From contig NC_009662.1 of the NCBI RefSeq assembly GCF_000010325.1, positions 1,136,501-1,200,500 of the forward strand: a stretch of DNA of 64,000 bases. The letters run 5' to 3'. This document shows positions 9,404-18,951 of this stretch, piece by piece. Positions within the stretch are counted from its first letter, which is position 1; every line of letters starts with the position of its first letter. The DNA is from Nitratiruptor sp. SB155-2. Its GTDB lineage: Bacteria; Campylobacterota; Campylobacteria; Campylobacterales; Nitratiruptoraceae. The translations under genes were made by a program, and so were the position numbers. Below the pieces are notes generated by a model. The model was not told the DNA's origin. It saw only the letters and a list, made by a program, of their open reading frames with translations, and ran no database searches.

Positions 9404-9431
9404 GAGTGCCAGATCTGAATGAACTTATGCA
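9404..9431. repeat. Right terminal inverted repeat of the IS
   Basis: 28 bases, inverted relative to 8336..8362, lying just upstream of the transposase start. It is followed by ATTTT, the second copy of the proposed target duplication. Confidence 0.8.
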
Positions 9432-9453
9432 ATTTTAAAATATCCTGAAAACA

Positions 9454-9478
9454 AATCTTCTCTTTTATAAAGAAGATT
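9454..9478. repeat. Inverted repeat upstream of the Rrf2 regulator gene, possible operator
   Basis: Perfect 8-base arms AATCTTCT and AGAAGATT with a 9-base centre. The right arm overlaps the proposed -35 element of the following gene, a position suited to repression. No T run follows, so it is not an obvious terminator. Confidence 0.5.
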
Positions 9479-9504
9479 GCTAAATAGGAGAAATTTAGTA
9501 TAAT
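9477..9504 (+). promoter_or_regulatory. Putative promoter of the Rrf2-DHH operon
   Basis: TTGCTA (9477..9482) and TATAAT (9499..9504) are 16 bases apart, 24 bases before the ATG. Confidence 0.6.
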
Positions 9505-9528
9505 TTACAAAAAAAATCAGGATCAAGA

Positions 9529-9930
9529 ATGCTTTTTACACGAGCAACAGAATATGCCCTTTTAGCTCTAGTCGTAATTGCCAAAGAGGAGAGACCTCTG
9601 GGTACGGATTACCTCTCTAGACGTCTCAATATTTCAAGAAGCTTTCTTGCCAAAATTTTGCAAGCCCTTGCGAAACAAGATATTTTAAAGTCGTACAAAG
9701 GGGCTTCAGGCGGATTTCAATTGGCAAGACCAGCCAATCAACTCTCAATCAAAGAGATCTCCACCGCCGCAGAAGGAAAGGGCGTCAATATATTTGACTG
9801 CTCCAGTGATCAGGCCTGCTGTCCTAGCAACAAAGGAGATTTCTGCACCCTTTGGCCATTTCTTAACAAACTACAAACACGAGTCGACGACTTTTTAGAA
9901 GAGTTGACACTGCAAGATCTAATGGAGTAA
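9529..9930 (+). CDS. Rrf2-family transcriptional regulator with Fe-S type cysteines
   Basis: A 133-residue Rrf2/IscR-type regulator. The N-terminal winged helix (RATEYALLAL, then SRRLNISRSFLAKILQ and the wing KSYKGASGGFQLARP) is followed by cysteines at 91, 97, 98 and 106. This resembles the IscR cluster-ligand spacing, so [2Fe-2S] sensing is likely. Members sense iron-sulfur status, nitric oxide or redox state; the target here is unknown. The next gene starts two bases after the stop, and an inverted repeat sits at the promoter. Confidence 0.9.
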   Translation: MLFTRATEYALLALVVIAKEERPLGTDYLSRRLNISRSFLAKILQALAKQDILKSYKGASGGFQLARPANQLSIKEISTAAEGKGVNIFDCSSDQACCPSNKGDFCTLWPFLNKLQTRVDDFLEELTLQDLME

Positions 9931-9932
9931 CT

Positions 9933-10937
9933 ATGCAATTTTTCCACCTTTCCCATACTGATCTCGATGGATATACATGCCAATTCGTTACAAAGCAGAT
10001 CTACCCTGACGGTTTTTTCACCAATGCGAACTATGGCGATGAGATAATGGTTCGGATTGAGGAAATAATCCAAAAAATGGAAGAGAATCCTGCAAAAGAG
10101 TACTTCTTCCTCATAACCGATCTCAATCTCTCCAGCGAAGAAGCGGCATTTTTGCAAGAGAAAACAAAACAGTTTTCAAATCTCAAACTGCAGCTTCTTG
10201 ATCATCACATATCGGGACTTGAAACATCACAGCAGTTTCACTGGTACCATCTGGACGTCACAAAATCCGCTTCTCTCATCACCTATGAATATTTCAATAA
10301 ACCTCAAAATCTTGAATATTTAATCAAAGCAGTCAATGCTGTCGACATTTGGCTTCAGGAGGATCTAGCTTTTGAAATGGGAAAAGTGCTGATGCGACTG
10401 ATCGATGAAGCCAAAGAGATAAGCAGGCTCACATTCAATGCAGAAAATATCTCTTATAAACATTACATGCTCCAACAGGCTTTACAGTATCTACCTCAAG
10501 ACAACGGACATATTCTTTTGGACGAAGCGATCTGTTCCATAAAAAAATCTTTCTTTCAAAAAGACAAAAATGATACTTTCGACAACCTTTTGACATCTTA
10601 CATAGTGGACCTCTTAAACTTGAAAAGTGACGAAATGTCCGTCGAATACCAGGGTTCAAAAGGTATCTTGACCTTTGGCATTCAAAATAGTTCCATCGTT
10701 GGCAATGCCTTTTTAAAAGCGAACCCCCATTTCCACTTTTTCATGAATGTAAGTCCAAGGGGAACTTTTAGCTTACGGGCAGACAACAAAATCGATGTAT
10801 CCAAAATGGCAGAAGCAATTGCCGGTGGAGGAGGCCATCCTAATGCCAGTGGCGGGAAGATAAAAGGAATGAAAGAGTTTTTCGTTTATCACGATCTTCG
10901 AAATTTCATCCAATCTTTACTCAGCGAGAAAGAGTAA
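9933..10937 (+). CDS. DHH/DHHA1-family phosphoesterase
   Basis: A 334-residue DHH-superfamily phosphoesterase. HTDLDGYT near the N-terminus and LLDHH around residue 91 supply Mn ligands; the C-terminal DHHA1 domain carries the GGGGHPNASGG substrate-binding motif. Family members degrade nano-RNA, pAp or cyclic dinucleotide products (NrnA/NrnB types); substrate cannot be decided from sequence. It is co-transcribed with the Rrf2 regulator and ends in a strong hairpin. Confidence 0.88.
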   Translation: MQFFHLSHTDLDGYTCQFVTKQIYPDGFFTNANYGDEIMVRIEEIIQKMEENPAKEYFFLITDLNLSSEEAAFLQEKTKQFSNLKLQLLDHHISGLETSQQFHWYHLDVTKSASLITYEYFNKPQNLEYLIKAVNAVDIWLQEDLAFEMGKVLMRLIDEAKEISRLTFNAENISYKHYMLQQALQYLPQDNGHILLDEAICSIKKSFFQKDKNDTFDNLLTSYIVDLLNLKSDEMSVEYQGSKGILTFGIQNSSIVGNAFLKANPHFHFFMNVSPRGTFSLRADNKIDVSKMAEAIAGGGGHPNASGGKIKGMKEFFVYHDLRNFIQSLLSEKE

Positions 10938-10957
10938 TCAATACTCTTTCATTTTTT
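10928..10957 (+). terminator. Rho-independent terminator after the DHH gene
   Basis: GAAAGAGTA and TACTCTTTC form a perfect 9-base stem with a 5-base loop, followed by ATTTTTT. The stem contains the stop codon of the + gene, and the loop begins the stop of the - strand cyclase gene. Confidence 0.85.
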
Positions 10958-12767
10958 CTGCTTCAACTGAATTACATGCCACAATTTTATTTCGGCCATT
11001 TTCTTTTGCTTGATAAAGTGCCATATCAGCCAATTTTATCGCATGCCAGAACTGTTTTGTATCTTTTGGAAATTCACACAGTCCAATACTTACAGTTTTA
11101 TGAATCTTTTCATCTCCTACATCTATCCGTTTTTTTGAAAAACTTTTTCGAATATTTTCTGCTATTTGTAAACTATCCTCTTTATGGCAATTATATAGGA
11201 GCACCAAAAATTCTTCACCACCAAATCTTACTACAACATCAGATTTTCTAATGTTTTCTTTAATAGTATCAACAAGTATCTTAATCACTTTATCCCCTGC
11301 ATCGTGCCCATATGTATCATTTACCATTTTAAAATGATCAATATCGAGCATCATTATAGTATATGGGACATTGGCTCTAAGCGCTTGAGGAACATTTTTT
11401 TTCATAAATATATCCAAATAGCGTCTATTGTATGCACCTGTCATTCTATCAATCAAGCTTTGATTTTGCAACTCTTGCATCAAAAGTTTTGTTTGTAAAG
11501 AGACTTTGGAGATAGTAAGATAGTTTTGAAGTGTTTCAACTTTTTCTTTAATCTCTTCAAACTCTTTTTCATCTTTTGTAATCATATTTACTACAACTAC
11601 AACATCTTCACTAAGTACTAATGGAATACAGATATATTTATACTCTTTTTTCTCAACTGCACTACAAACATCAATGATACTATTTGAATAGACCGGCTCT
11701 TTGATACGATATGCACGACACAGTGAAATATCCTCATCAGCTTTTGGACATATTTTCTCATACTCTTTTTCAAAGCGAACAAAACGCTTAACATCTTTTT
11801 TATTAATTTCATAAATACAAAACTGTTTTAAACCAAACTTTTTATTTAAAAGTTCCCCTATTCTTCCATATATCTGCTCTAAATCTTTATCTTTGTCGAT
11901 GATGTTTTTAAAGTTATAAATATTGCTTAACTCCTCTACAAGATCTGTAACCATATGAAGGGGATCTGTTTTCTTGCTACTATAGTGAACAAAACTATGG
12001 ACTGCTGTTGCAATTCTTTGAAGATTATGTTCGATTTTATCCATTAAGGTATTAATCCATCTAAAGACCTCTTGAATCTCTTTTTCATTTGAAGCCGGCA
12101 ATCGATAGTTATACTCACCATTATAAGCATGACGCATAACATTTTTCAGATTTTCAAAAAATGTTATGTAAGCATTAAGATGTCTATTTAGGAAATAGAG
12201 CGCAATAATTGTCAAAATTAAAATGATACCCACTATCTTTAAAATAATTCCTATAGCATAATCTCTTACATAAGTAATATCGAAATTCATACTAATAGCA
12301 CCTAAAACTTCACCCTCCTTTGCCTTATGGCATTTTAAACAATTTGGCTTATTGTATGCAGAGGCAATATAGGGAATCACTACTTTTAACTCAACTTTGT
12401 TTGCATCTTCTATAAGCTTGTCTTTCTCTTTTCCTGTTTGAAGCACCTCTTTTTCTAATGGTGATAATTTTTGAAAGCTCTCAAAACTTTTTCCAAACTG
12501 TTTATCTACAGTTTCACTTCTTAAGACTCTTAACCCTTTAACTCCCCGCAATCCTTTTATCTTTGCCAAAAACTCCGCTCTTTTATCCATAATTCCATTT
12601 TCCATATGGGTTGTTAGTCCATCACGTGTTAGTTTGGCAATTACATAAGCCTTATCTTTGGAAAAATCTATGGAAAAATGTCTAAAACTATACACAAGCA
12701 GCATTGCAACAGGTATAAAAACAGACACAACAAATACAATGAGCATATAATTAAACTTTTTTCTCAT
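10938..12767 (-). CDS. Diguanylate cyclase with periplasmic haem-motif sensor (DUF3365/Tll0287-like), GAF and GGDEF domains
   Basis: A 609-residue membrane protein. A membrane segment (about 8-27) and a periplasmic Tll0287/DUF3365-like domain with the c-type haem motif CLKCH at 143-147 are followed by a second membrane segment (about 172-193), a HAMP-like linker, a GAF-like region and a C-terminal GGDEF domain. The active site reads GGEEF, with an RKSD inhibitory site five residues before it. It should make c-di-GMP in response to redox state or a haem ligand. I start at ATG 12767, which has AGAGGA and overlaps the cmoA stop (ATGA). Confidence 0.9.
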   Translation of the reverse strand: MRKKFNYMLIVFVVSVFIPVAMLLVYSFRHFSIDFSKDKAYVIAKLTRDGLTTHMENGIMDKRAEFLAKIKGLRGVKGLRVLRSETVDKQFGKSFESFQKLSPLEKEVLQTGKEKDKLIEDANKVELKVVIPYIASAYNKPNCLKCHKAKEGEVLGAISMNFDITYVRDYAIGIILKIVGIILILTIIALYFLNRHLNAYITFFENLKNVMRHAYNGEYNYRLPASNEKEIQEVFRWINTLMDKIEHNLQRIATAVHSFVHYSSKKTDPLHMVTDLVEELSNIYNFKNIIDKDKDLEQIYGRIGELLNKKFGLKQFCIYEINKKDVKRFVRFEKEYEKICPKADEDISLCRAYRIKEPVYSNSIIDVCSAVEKKEYKYICIPLVLSEDVVVVVNMITKDEKEFEEIKEKVETLQNYLTISKVSLQTKLLMQELQNQSLIDRMTGAYNRRYLDIFMKKNVPQALRANVPYTIMMLDIDHFKMVNDTYGHDAGDKVIKILVDTIKENIRKSDVVVRFGGEEFLVLLYNCHKEDSLQIAENIRKSFSKKRIDVGDEKIHKTVSIGLCEFPKDTKQFWHAIKLADMALYQAKENGRNKIVACNSVEAEKMKEY

Positions 12768-13483
12768 TTTTTCCTCTTTATAGCAACAAATGTAACGAAA
12801 TTGGCCCAACGAAAGATTGGTTCAACGAAGCCAAATCCGCATTTTTTCACCATTTCCATATTCTCTTCGAGGGTATAAGGCACCAAAACATTCTCTAAAG
12901 CTTCACGCTTTTGCGCTATTTCAAAATCACTGTAGCCCTGTTTTTTCTTGAAATCAAAGTAGATATCCAGTAACTGCTTATCCAGTGTTTTGTCCGCACT
13001 TATAACCTTTTCACTAAAAACGAAAATGCCTTCATCTACCAAAGCGTCATAAATCTTTTGAACGAGAGGCTCTCGCTTCAAGGGTCTTATAAATTGTAGC
13101 GTATAATTGCTTATGAATATTTTTGCCGGTTTATAAGCGTAGCTGATAATATCAGCTTTTTGAAAATCGATAGAAACGCCAAAAGCTTTCGCTTTATGAT
13201 GTGCTCTTTGCAGCATCGCTTCAGAACTGTCAAGACCAATCAATTCCAAAGAAAAAGGAGACCTTTTAGCAATATCTATCAAAAGGGATCCCGTTGAACA
13301 TCCAAGATCATACACTCTATCCTTTTGTACAACATTTTTCACTACAATATCTCGTACCAATGCCATGTTCTCTTTATAAAAAGGGACCGATCTGGCTATC
13401 ATATCGTCAAAGACACTCGCCACCTCTTCATCAAACTCGAATCTTTTCTCTATCGGCTTGGCAAAAACCTTATCTTTTTCCAA
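12764..13483 (-). CDS. cmoA: Carboxy-S-adenosyl-L-methionine synthase CmoA
   Basis: CmoA converts S-adenosylmethionine and prephenate into carboxy-SAM, used by CmoB to make 5-oxyacetyl uridine at the tRNA wobble base. The N-terminal KVFAKPI and [19 protein letters not shown] signature, the SAM-binding YDLGCSTGS and ISNYTLQFI are all present. I choose the TTG at 13483, because AGGAGG lies eight bases before it; this gives 239 residues, the usual size. A further upstream ATG at 13558 would lie deep inside the preceding gene. The TTG overlaps the DUF255 gene by 14 bases. Confidence 0.93.
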   Translation of the reverse strand: MEKDKVFAKPIEKRFEFDEEVASVFDDMIARSVPFYKENMALVRDIVVKNVVQKDRVYDLGCSTGSLLIDIAKRSPFSLELIGLDSSEAMLQRAHHKAKAFGVSIDFQKADIISYAYKPAKIFISNYTLQFIRPLKREPLVQKIYDALVDEGIFVFSEKVISADKTLDKQLLDIYFDFKKKQGYSDFEIAQKREALENVLVPYTLEENMEMVKKCGFGFVEPIFRWANFVTFVAIKRKK

Positions 13484-15488
13484 AATCCCATCCTCCTGGC
13501 TGCTCTTTTGTACGTACTCTTTGCTCAATAGCTTTGGCGATATCTTCAAATCGATCACTTTTTACAAAACATGTCTGGACAGTGCACGCTTCAAACCCTT
13601 GCAAATTTTCCTCCTTATCAAGAACAAACGGATAGGAAATGAAAGCAATTTTCCCGAGTACTTTTTGTAAAACGTTCTTGTTCGATTTTATAACAACATC
13701 TCCGAACTCCATTCGAAGTGCCGCAAGTGTGGCAGTAGGAAAGCTTGCAGGGGATTCATGTATGAATGCCGATGAACGGTTGATACTTGTTTTTGCAAAG
13801 TGATACAACTTCAGATCATATGTGAGCAAAGCCAAATCAAGCATAGCATGATACAAAACGGAAAGTGGTGAACTGTAGTAACTGTCATCAATCGTTGCAG
13901 CAACCCTTTTTTTGGCGTCCATATACCAGACACCCTCTTTATAAAAATGAAGTTTTGCTTTTTCAAAAAGCTTTTTTGCCATTTGCACATAATTCTCATT
14001 ACAAGTAAGCATGTATGCTGTAGTTAAAGCTTTGATTAGGTAAGCATAATCTTCTAGCATTGCTGGACGCTTTGGCTCTGAGTTAGGCAGTTTTTGATGA
14101 TAGAGACGACCATCAATAAACATTGTTTTGATCAATTTTTCCAGCGACTTGATGGCTTCAGTTTTATAGGTTGCATCGAAAATAAAACTTTGCATTTTCG
14201 CTTCGATATACATCGCGTTCCACGCGGTAATGATCTTTTGATCAATGAAAGGATATTCTCTTTTTTTCCGAATATCTTGAAGCACTTTCAAGGTTGTCGC
14301 AGAAACCTTCCCTTTCTTTATCGGATTGGAATACTCCCCATCAAAATTGCCATCCGGCTCAATGGAGAGATTTTCGAGCTCTTTTTGTGGATTTTTCACT
14401 CCTGCTTTTTTCAAAGCCTTCAAGGCATCCTCATAGCGAAACAGAAAATAGCCTCCCTCTTCTCCTTTTGTGTCTGCATCGCTTGCGCTAAAATAGAGTC
14501 CATAATGACCAAATCTTCGATCGATCTCTTTGATGGAACGAAGCACTACCTCTTTATACAGAGGTTTCTTGGTGATCGTATAGGCTCTTGTGTAAACACG
14601 AATCAATTCGGCATTGGTATAGAGCATCTTTTCAAAATGGGGTGCCGACCAGTCTCTTCTTGTACTGTATCTAAAAAATGCACCATCGATTTGATCAAAA
14701 ATACCCCCATATGCCATATTATCCAAACTCTTCACAGCCATATCAAGAGCAATATCCTTTTTTGTTAGTTGATAGATATCCAAAAGCAATTCGATAGTTG
14801 AACTTTGTGGGAATTTGACCCTTTTTGAAAATCCCCCGTATACAGGATCAAAATCTTTTTGTATCTCGTTCAGTGCCTTTAGGGCTAGTGATTTATCAAG
14901 CTGCACAGGATTGAACTTTGCATGCATCACAGTATCCACAAGTTTTAAAACCGCTTCGCCCCTCTTTTGGACTCTTCGCTTTTGTCGATGATACAAAATG
15001 GCATACTTTGGCAAAACGGTTCTCATCCCCTCTACTCCATATCCATCTTCTGCCGGGATATATGTAGCACTGAAGTATGGCTTTTTTTCCGGGGTCATGA
15101 TGATAGTCAGCGGCCACCCTCCACTTCGATGATGCATTACTCTAAAAACCGTTTGATAGAACTTGTCAAGATCGGGCCTTTCCTCTTTATCCACCTTCAC
15201 AGGAACATAGTAGCGATTAATAAGTTCTGCTATCTCTTCATTCTCAAAGGATTCTCTCTCCATTACATGGCACCAGTGGCAGGTACTGTAGCCAATCGAC
15301 AAGAATATCGGTCTATCCAGCTTTTTGGCTAACTCAAAAGCTTTTTTGCCCCAAGACAGCCAGTGTACAGGGTTGTGGGCATGTTGTTTAAGATACGGTG
15401 ACTCTTCATAAATGAGTTCATTTGTATACTTGTATTGTGCCTCTGCCCATACAAACAAAGATACGAACAAAAAGATGATTACACGCAT
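13470..15488 (-). CDS. Exported DUF255 thioredoxin-domain protein (YyaL/SPATA20 family)
   Basis: A complete 672-residue member. A signal peptide (residues about 1-18) precedes the thioredoxin-like domain with [22 protein letters not shown] (a CxxC redox pair) and [13 protein letters not shown]. The rest is an alpha-toroid domain ([38 protein letters not shown]). Family function is unsettled. It overlaps ribF upstream by 10 bases and cmoA downstream. The gene cut by the left window edge is a paralogue; this copy looks secreted. Confidence 0.92.
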   Translation of the reverse strand: MRVIIFLFVSLFVWAEAQYKYTNELIYEESPYLKQHAHNPVHWLSWGKKAFELAKKLDRPIFLSIGYSTCHWCHVMERESFENEEIAELINRYYVPVKVDKEERPDLDKFYQTVFRVMHHRSGGWPLTIIMTPEKKPYFSATYIPAEDGYGVEGMRTVLPKYAILYHRQKRRVQKRGEAVLKLVDTVMHAKFNPVQLDKSLALKALNEIQKDFDPVYGGFSKRVKFPQSSTIELLLDIYQLTKKDIALDMAVKSLDNMAYGGIFDQIDGAFFRYSTRRDWSAPHFEKMLYTNAELIRVYTRAYTITKKPLYKEVVLRSIKEIDRRFGHYGLYFSASDADTKGEEGGYFLFRYEDALKALKKAGVKNPQKELENLSIEPDGNFDGEYSNPIKKGKVSATTLKVLQDIRKKREYPFIDQKIITAWNAMYIEAKMQSFIFDATYKTEAIKSLEKLIKTMFIDGRLYHQKLPNSEPKRPAMLEDYAYLIKALTTAYMLTCNENYVQMAKKLFEKAKLHFYKEGVWYMDAKKRVAATIDDSYYSSPLSVLYHAMLDLALLTYDLKLYHFAKTSINRSSAFIHESPASFPTATLAALRMEFGDVVIKSNKNVLQKVLGKIAFISYPFVLDKEENLQGFEACTVQTCFVKSDRFEDIAKAIEQRVRTKEQPGGWDFGKR

Positions 15489-16306
15489 ACAATCTCTTTG
15501 GCCATCCTAATGTCACTTTCAATTTGCCGTTTCAAAGATGTAAATGAATCAAACTTTCGATTTTCACGAAGAAACTGGACAAAATAGATTCGTACAGCCT
15601 CGACAGGATAATCTATTTTTTTATCGATGATATGGGTCTCAATCGAAAAACTTCCATCCACACTTTCTCGCTTGCCTATAAATGTTACACTTGGAAAAAT
15701 TTCCCCACCAAGCCCACTCCATGTCGCATAGACCCCCTCTTTTGGCAGTAAGAAGTCCTTTATTTTGAGATTGAGCGTCGCAACGAGCTTCTTTTTCCCA
15801 AGACCTAATCCCTTTTGAACGCTTCCAGCTATCGAGTAGGTTCTTCCAAGCATTCTGTTGGCCATGCGAATATCTCCATGTCGCAACAACTCTTTAATCG
15901 TTCTTGAATGTACGGCAATCCCATCAATTTGCACCTCTTCGACAACGATCACTTCTCCATGGAAAAGTTTTTCAAGATCATCGATACCATATTTCCTATC
16001 CTTTCCAAAAGCAAAATCGTATCCCACGACAACTCGTTGCAATGAGGGAAATCTCTTTTGAAGGAGATCCAAAAAACCTTTTGCATCCAAATGCCTAATC
16101 TTTTGAAGAGGGAAAAAGTAGCATGGATAGGAAGTATGGATACATCTTTCATATCCAGGTGTCAAAACAGCATACCCTTTGTCTATAACAGCCACTGCTC
16201 CATTTAAAGAGAGTTTTTGAAATAGTGCCTGATGGCCTCTATGCATTCCATCAAAAGCTCCTATAGCCACAGAGTCAATCTTTCCTAAATAAGTAGAGCC
16301 ACTCAC
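15479..16306 (-). CDS. ribF: Bifunctional riboflavin kinase / FAD synthetase RibF
   Basis: This enzyme phosphorylates riboflavin to FMN and adenylates it to FAD. The N-terminal FAD synthetase domain shows [32 protein letters not shown] and [14 protein letters not shown]; the C-terminal kinase domain has [22 protein letters not shown] and SIETHI. At 275 residues it is slightly shorter than the usual 300. The GTG start at 16306 follows a GAGGG and overlaps tlyA by 32 bases; a downstream in-frame GTG is possible. Confidence 0.92.
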   Translation of the reverse strand: MSGSTYLGKIDSVAIGAFDGMHRGHQALFQKLSLNGAVAVIDKGYAVLTPGYERCIHTSYPCYFFPLQKIRHLDAKGFLDLLQKRFPSLQRVVVGYDFAFGKDRKYGIDDLEKLFHGEVIVVEEVQIDGIAVHSRTIKELLRHGDIRMANRMLGRTYSIAGSVQKGLGLGKKKLVATLNLKIKDFLLPKEGVYATWSGLGGEIFPSVTFIGKRESVDGSFSIETHIIDKKIDYPVEAVRIYFVQFLRENRKFDSFTSLKRQIESDIRMAKEIVCV

Positions 16307-16979
16307 GGTTTCCCTCTTTTCCTTCCACCAAAGAGATTTTTCTCTGCACCAATTGCCATCCTAACTCTTTCGTTTTTTTTTCAAATTGTCGCATTGCCTT
16401 TTCAATCGCTTTTTGGTCTTGAACCACCCCTCTTTTGTCTCTTTTGACCTCTTTGCCAACCTCAAACTGCGGCTTGAAAAGAATAATAATATATTTTTTA
16501 CTTAGCCTGTCGATATGGTGCACAATTTTCAAAACACTGATGAAACTCACATCACAGGTCACTATGTCAAATGGATCATGCTCAAACGTGCGTATGTCGG
16601 TATTGGACATATCGATGACATTTTGTTTGGACTTGATCGTTGGATGAAGTTGACCACTCCCAACATCCAAAGCGATGACCTTTTTTGCTCCATATTCGCA
16701 AAGAATTTGGGTAAACCCTCCCGTGGAGGCCCCGACATCTAATACTTCGGCATCTTTGATAAAAGAGGCATCTATCGTATCCAAAAAATGTTTGAGTTTG
16801 TAGGCTGCCCTGCTTACGTAGGGTTTTGCTTTGATGGACACTTCGCCCTTTTGCAGCTCAAAAGAGGGTTTCGTAACCACTTTCCCATCAACGCTCACCA
16901 AGCCTTCTCGTATCAGTTCTGCAGCTTTGTTGCGACTTGAGGTAAAACCTTTCTGATACAGATATTTGTCAAGCCTCAA
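16275..16979 (-). CDS. tlyA: TlyA-family 2'-O-ribose rRNA methyltransferase / putative hemolysin
   Basis: The 234-residue protein has an N-terminal S4 RNA-binding domain ([23 protein letters not shown], written here in part) and a Rossmann methyltransferase domain with [20 protein letters not shown] and LFKPQFEVG. TlyA proteins methylate the 2'-hydroxyl of cytidines in 16S and/or 23S rRNA and affect capreomycin sensitivity. It overlaps ligA by 11 bases and ribF by 32 bases. The shorter S4 variant found in Campylobacter modifies only 23S rRNA; which type this is needs alignment. Confidence 0.92.
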   Translation of the reverse strand: MRLDKYLYQKGFTSSRNKAAELIREGLVSVDGKVVTKPSFELQKGEVSIKAKPYVSRAAYKLKHFLDTIDASFIKDAEVLDVGASTGGFTQILCEYGAKKVIALDVGSGQLHPTIKSKQNVIDMSNTDIRTFEHDPFDIVTCDVSFISVLKIVHHIDRLSKKYIIILFKPQFEVGKEVKRDKRGVVQDQKAIEKAMRQFEKKTKELGWQLVQRKISLVEGKEGNREWLYLFRKD

Positions 16980-18951
16980 TCCCAGCCTCTTTTAAAAGCT
17001 CCCACATCTTCTCTTCAGGCAGTAATGGTACACCGAGCTGCTGCGCTTTTTGAAATTTACTCCCCGGATTTTCTCCGTAAAAAACATAGTCGGTATGATG
17101 GGAAACGCTATTGGTCACATGTGCTCCCGCACGCTCCAAAAGCTCTTTGATTTTACTTCTTGGAAGCTTCATCTCTCCTGTCAAGACTACGGTTTTATGT
17201 GCCAATGGAGAGTTTTCAACCTCTTCCTCTTTTTTCGGTTCCGTAGGCTGTAACAGCTCTATGAGTTTTTCTATTTTTTCTTTATTGACCTCAACGAACT
17301 CTTCGATCGATCGAACCATCTCAGGTCCAAAACCCTCAATCTCATACAGCTTCTCTTTTGGTGCTTTATACCAATCAAGCCCAAATTTCTCACACAGTTT
17401 CTTGCTGGCAACCTCTCCAATATGCTCAATCCCAAGGGCATTGACAAACCGCCAACACTCCACCCCTTTGACACTCTGGGTCGCATCGATCAGGTTTTGC
17501 GCTTTTTTCTCGGCAAATCCGGGAAGTCTCAATAGATCCTCTTTTTTGAGCTTAAATAGATCCACCACATCTTTGACAAGCCCTTTTTCATACAGTAGCT
17601 TCACTGTCGCTTCACCAAGTCCCGAAATATCCAGACACTGCTTGGATGCAAAATAGATGATGGAGTTGACAACGCGAGCAGGGCAGCTCAGATTTTGGCA
17701 TTTGATCAAAATTCCTTCATCCAATACCGGCTGTCCACACACTGGACACACTTTAGGACGCTCGACCTTCTTCTCTTTTCCGGTTCGATACTGTGTCAAT
17801 ACTTTTGTCACTTCAGGGATCACATCTCCACTTCTTATAACGATAACCATATCCCCTATGCGAATATCTTTTCGCTCGATCTCTGCATAGTTGTGCAGCG
17901 TTGCCCGCTCGACTACTACACCTTCTATCTCTACAGGTTCCAAAATAGCAACTGGTGTAATAACGCCGGTTCTCCCCACTTGAGGAACGATATCGATAAT
18001 TCTAGTCATCTTTTCAACTGCTGGGAATTTATATGCCACCATCCATCTGGGATATTTAACGGTATAGCCCAAAATCTCATGCAGGGCTATCTCATCTACT
18101 TTCACCACCATCCCATCTAGCATCACAGGAAGTTTATCTCGCTCTTTGGAAAACTCTTCATAAAGTTGCTGAATTTCCTCTTCATTTTCACAAATAGCCC
18201 GTTTAAATGGTTTAATGAAGCCTTGTTGGTAAACGAAATCCATCTTTTCATGTTGGTATTTGAAGTTGAGTGTGTTGTATCCGATATCCCATGGATAGAA
18301 GTAGAGTTTTCTTTGAGCCGTCACTTTTGGATCGAGCTGTCTTAAGCTCCCAGCAGCCGCATTTCTGGGATTTGCAAAAGTAGACTCACCTTTTAATGCA
18401 CGTTCATGATTGAGCTTTTCAAAGTCGTCTTTTCGTATAACAACCTCTCCTCGGATCTCTATGAGCCCTTTGTAGTCGATTCCTAGAGGAATGGAGGGTA
18501 TCGTTTTGGCGTTTGCCGTTACATCCTCACCAACTTCCCCATCTCCCCTCGTTGCAGCACTTTTGAGTAGGCCATTTTCATAGATGAGATTGAGGCTAGC
18601 CCCGTCAAACTTTGGTTCTATGTAAAACTGAAGATCTTTTCTTCCAGCATTCTTATAGACTCTTTCCAACCACTCATGCATTTCTCTTTGGTTGAAAACA
18701 TCCTCCATAGACCACATTTTACTCAGATGCTTGATCTTTTTAAACTCTTTTGCAGGCTCAGCCCCTATTCGCTGCGTTGGAGAGGTAGGATCGATTTGGT
18801 CAGGATGGGCTTTTTCGTACTCTTCTACTTCCCTATAGAGTTTGTCATACACCTCATCTGGAACCTCTGGATTGTCTAATACATAGTAGGCATAGGCCCA
18901 ACGCTTGAGTTTTTCAACTGCTTCTTTATACTCTTGGTAATTTTTAATCAT
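16969..18951 (-). CDS. ligA: NAD-dependent DNA ligase LigA
   Basis: LigA seals nicks in replication and repair using NAD. The order is the Ia domain, an adenylation domain with the catalytic lysine in KFDG (residue 114), an OB fold, a zinc finger (CPVCG and [10 protein letters not shown]), helix-hairpin-helix repeats ([24 protein letters not shown]) and a C-terminal BRCT domain ([18 protein letters not shown]). The length of 660 residues is standard. It overlaps tlyA and the GGDEF/EAL gene. Confidence 0.98.
   Translation of the reverse strand: MIKNYQEYKEAVEKLKRWAYAYYVLDNPEVPDEVYDKLYREVEEYEKAHPDQIDPTSPTQRIGAEPAKEFKKIKHLSKMWSMEDVFNQREMHEWLERVYKNAGRKDLQFYIEPKFDGASLNLIYENGLLKSAATRGDGEVGEDVTANAKTIPSIPLGIDYKGLIEIRGEVVIRKDDFEKLNHERALKGESTFANPRNAAAGSLRQLDPKVTAQRKLYFYPWDIGYNTLNFKYQHEKMDFVYQQGFIKPFKRAICENEEEIQQLYEEFSKERDKLPVMLDGMVVKVDEIALHEILGYTVKYPRWMVAYKFPAVEKMTRIIDIVPQVGRTGVITPVAILEPVEIEGVVVERATLHNYAEIERKDIRIGDMVIVIRSGDVIPEVTKVLTQYRTGKEKKVERPKVCPVCGQPVLDEGILIKCQNLSCPARVVNSIIYFASKQCLDISGLGEATVKLLYEKGLVKDVVDLFKLKKEDLLRLPGFAEKKAQNLIDATQSVKGVECWRFVNALGIEHIGEVASKKLCEKFGLDWYKAPKEKLYEIEGFGPEMVRSIEEFVEVNKEKIEKLIELLQPTEPKKEEEVENSPLAHKTVVLTGEMKLPRSKIKELLERAGAHVTNSVSHHTDYVFYGENPGSKFQKAQQLGVPLLPEEKMWELLKEAGIEA

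Larger units (their letters stand above)
8336..9431 (-). mobile_element. Insertion sequence, IS481 type, 1096 bp
   Basis: The element is bounded by imperfect inverted repeats: left 8336..8362 and right 9404..9431. Both begin TG(T/C)ATAAGT and end GGCACTC, with several mismatches and one indel between. A 5-base direct repeat ATTTT occurs at 8331..8335 and 9432..9436, consistent with target duplication. The single gene is the transposase. The family assignment rests on the transposase layout and the TGT-type terminus. Confidence 0.85.

Noticed and set aside
14094-14768. 224-codon open frame on the + strand opposite the exported DUF255 gene
   Set aside because: Antisense to a clear gene, no ribosome site or family motif; the sequence is the shadow of the real frame.
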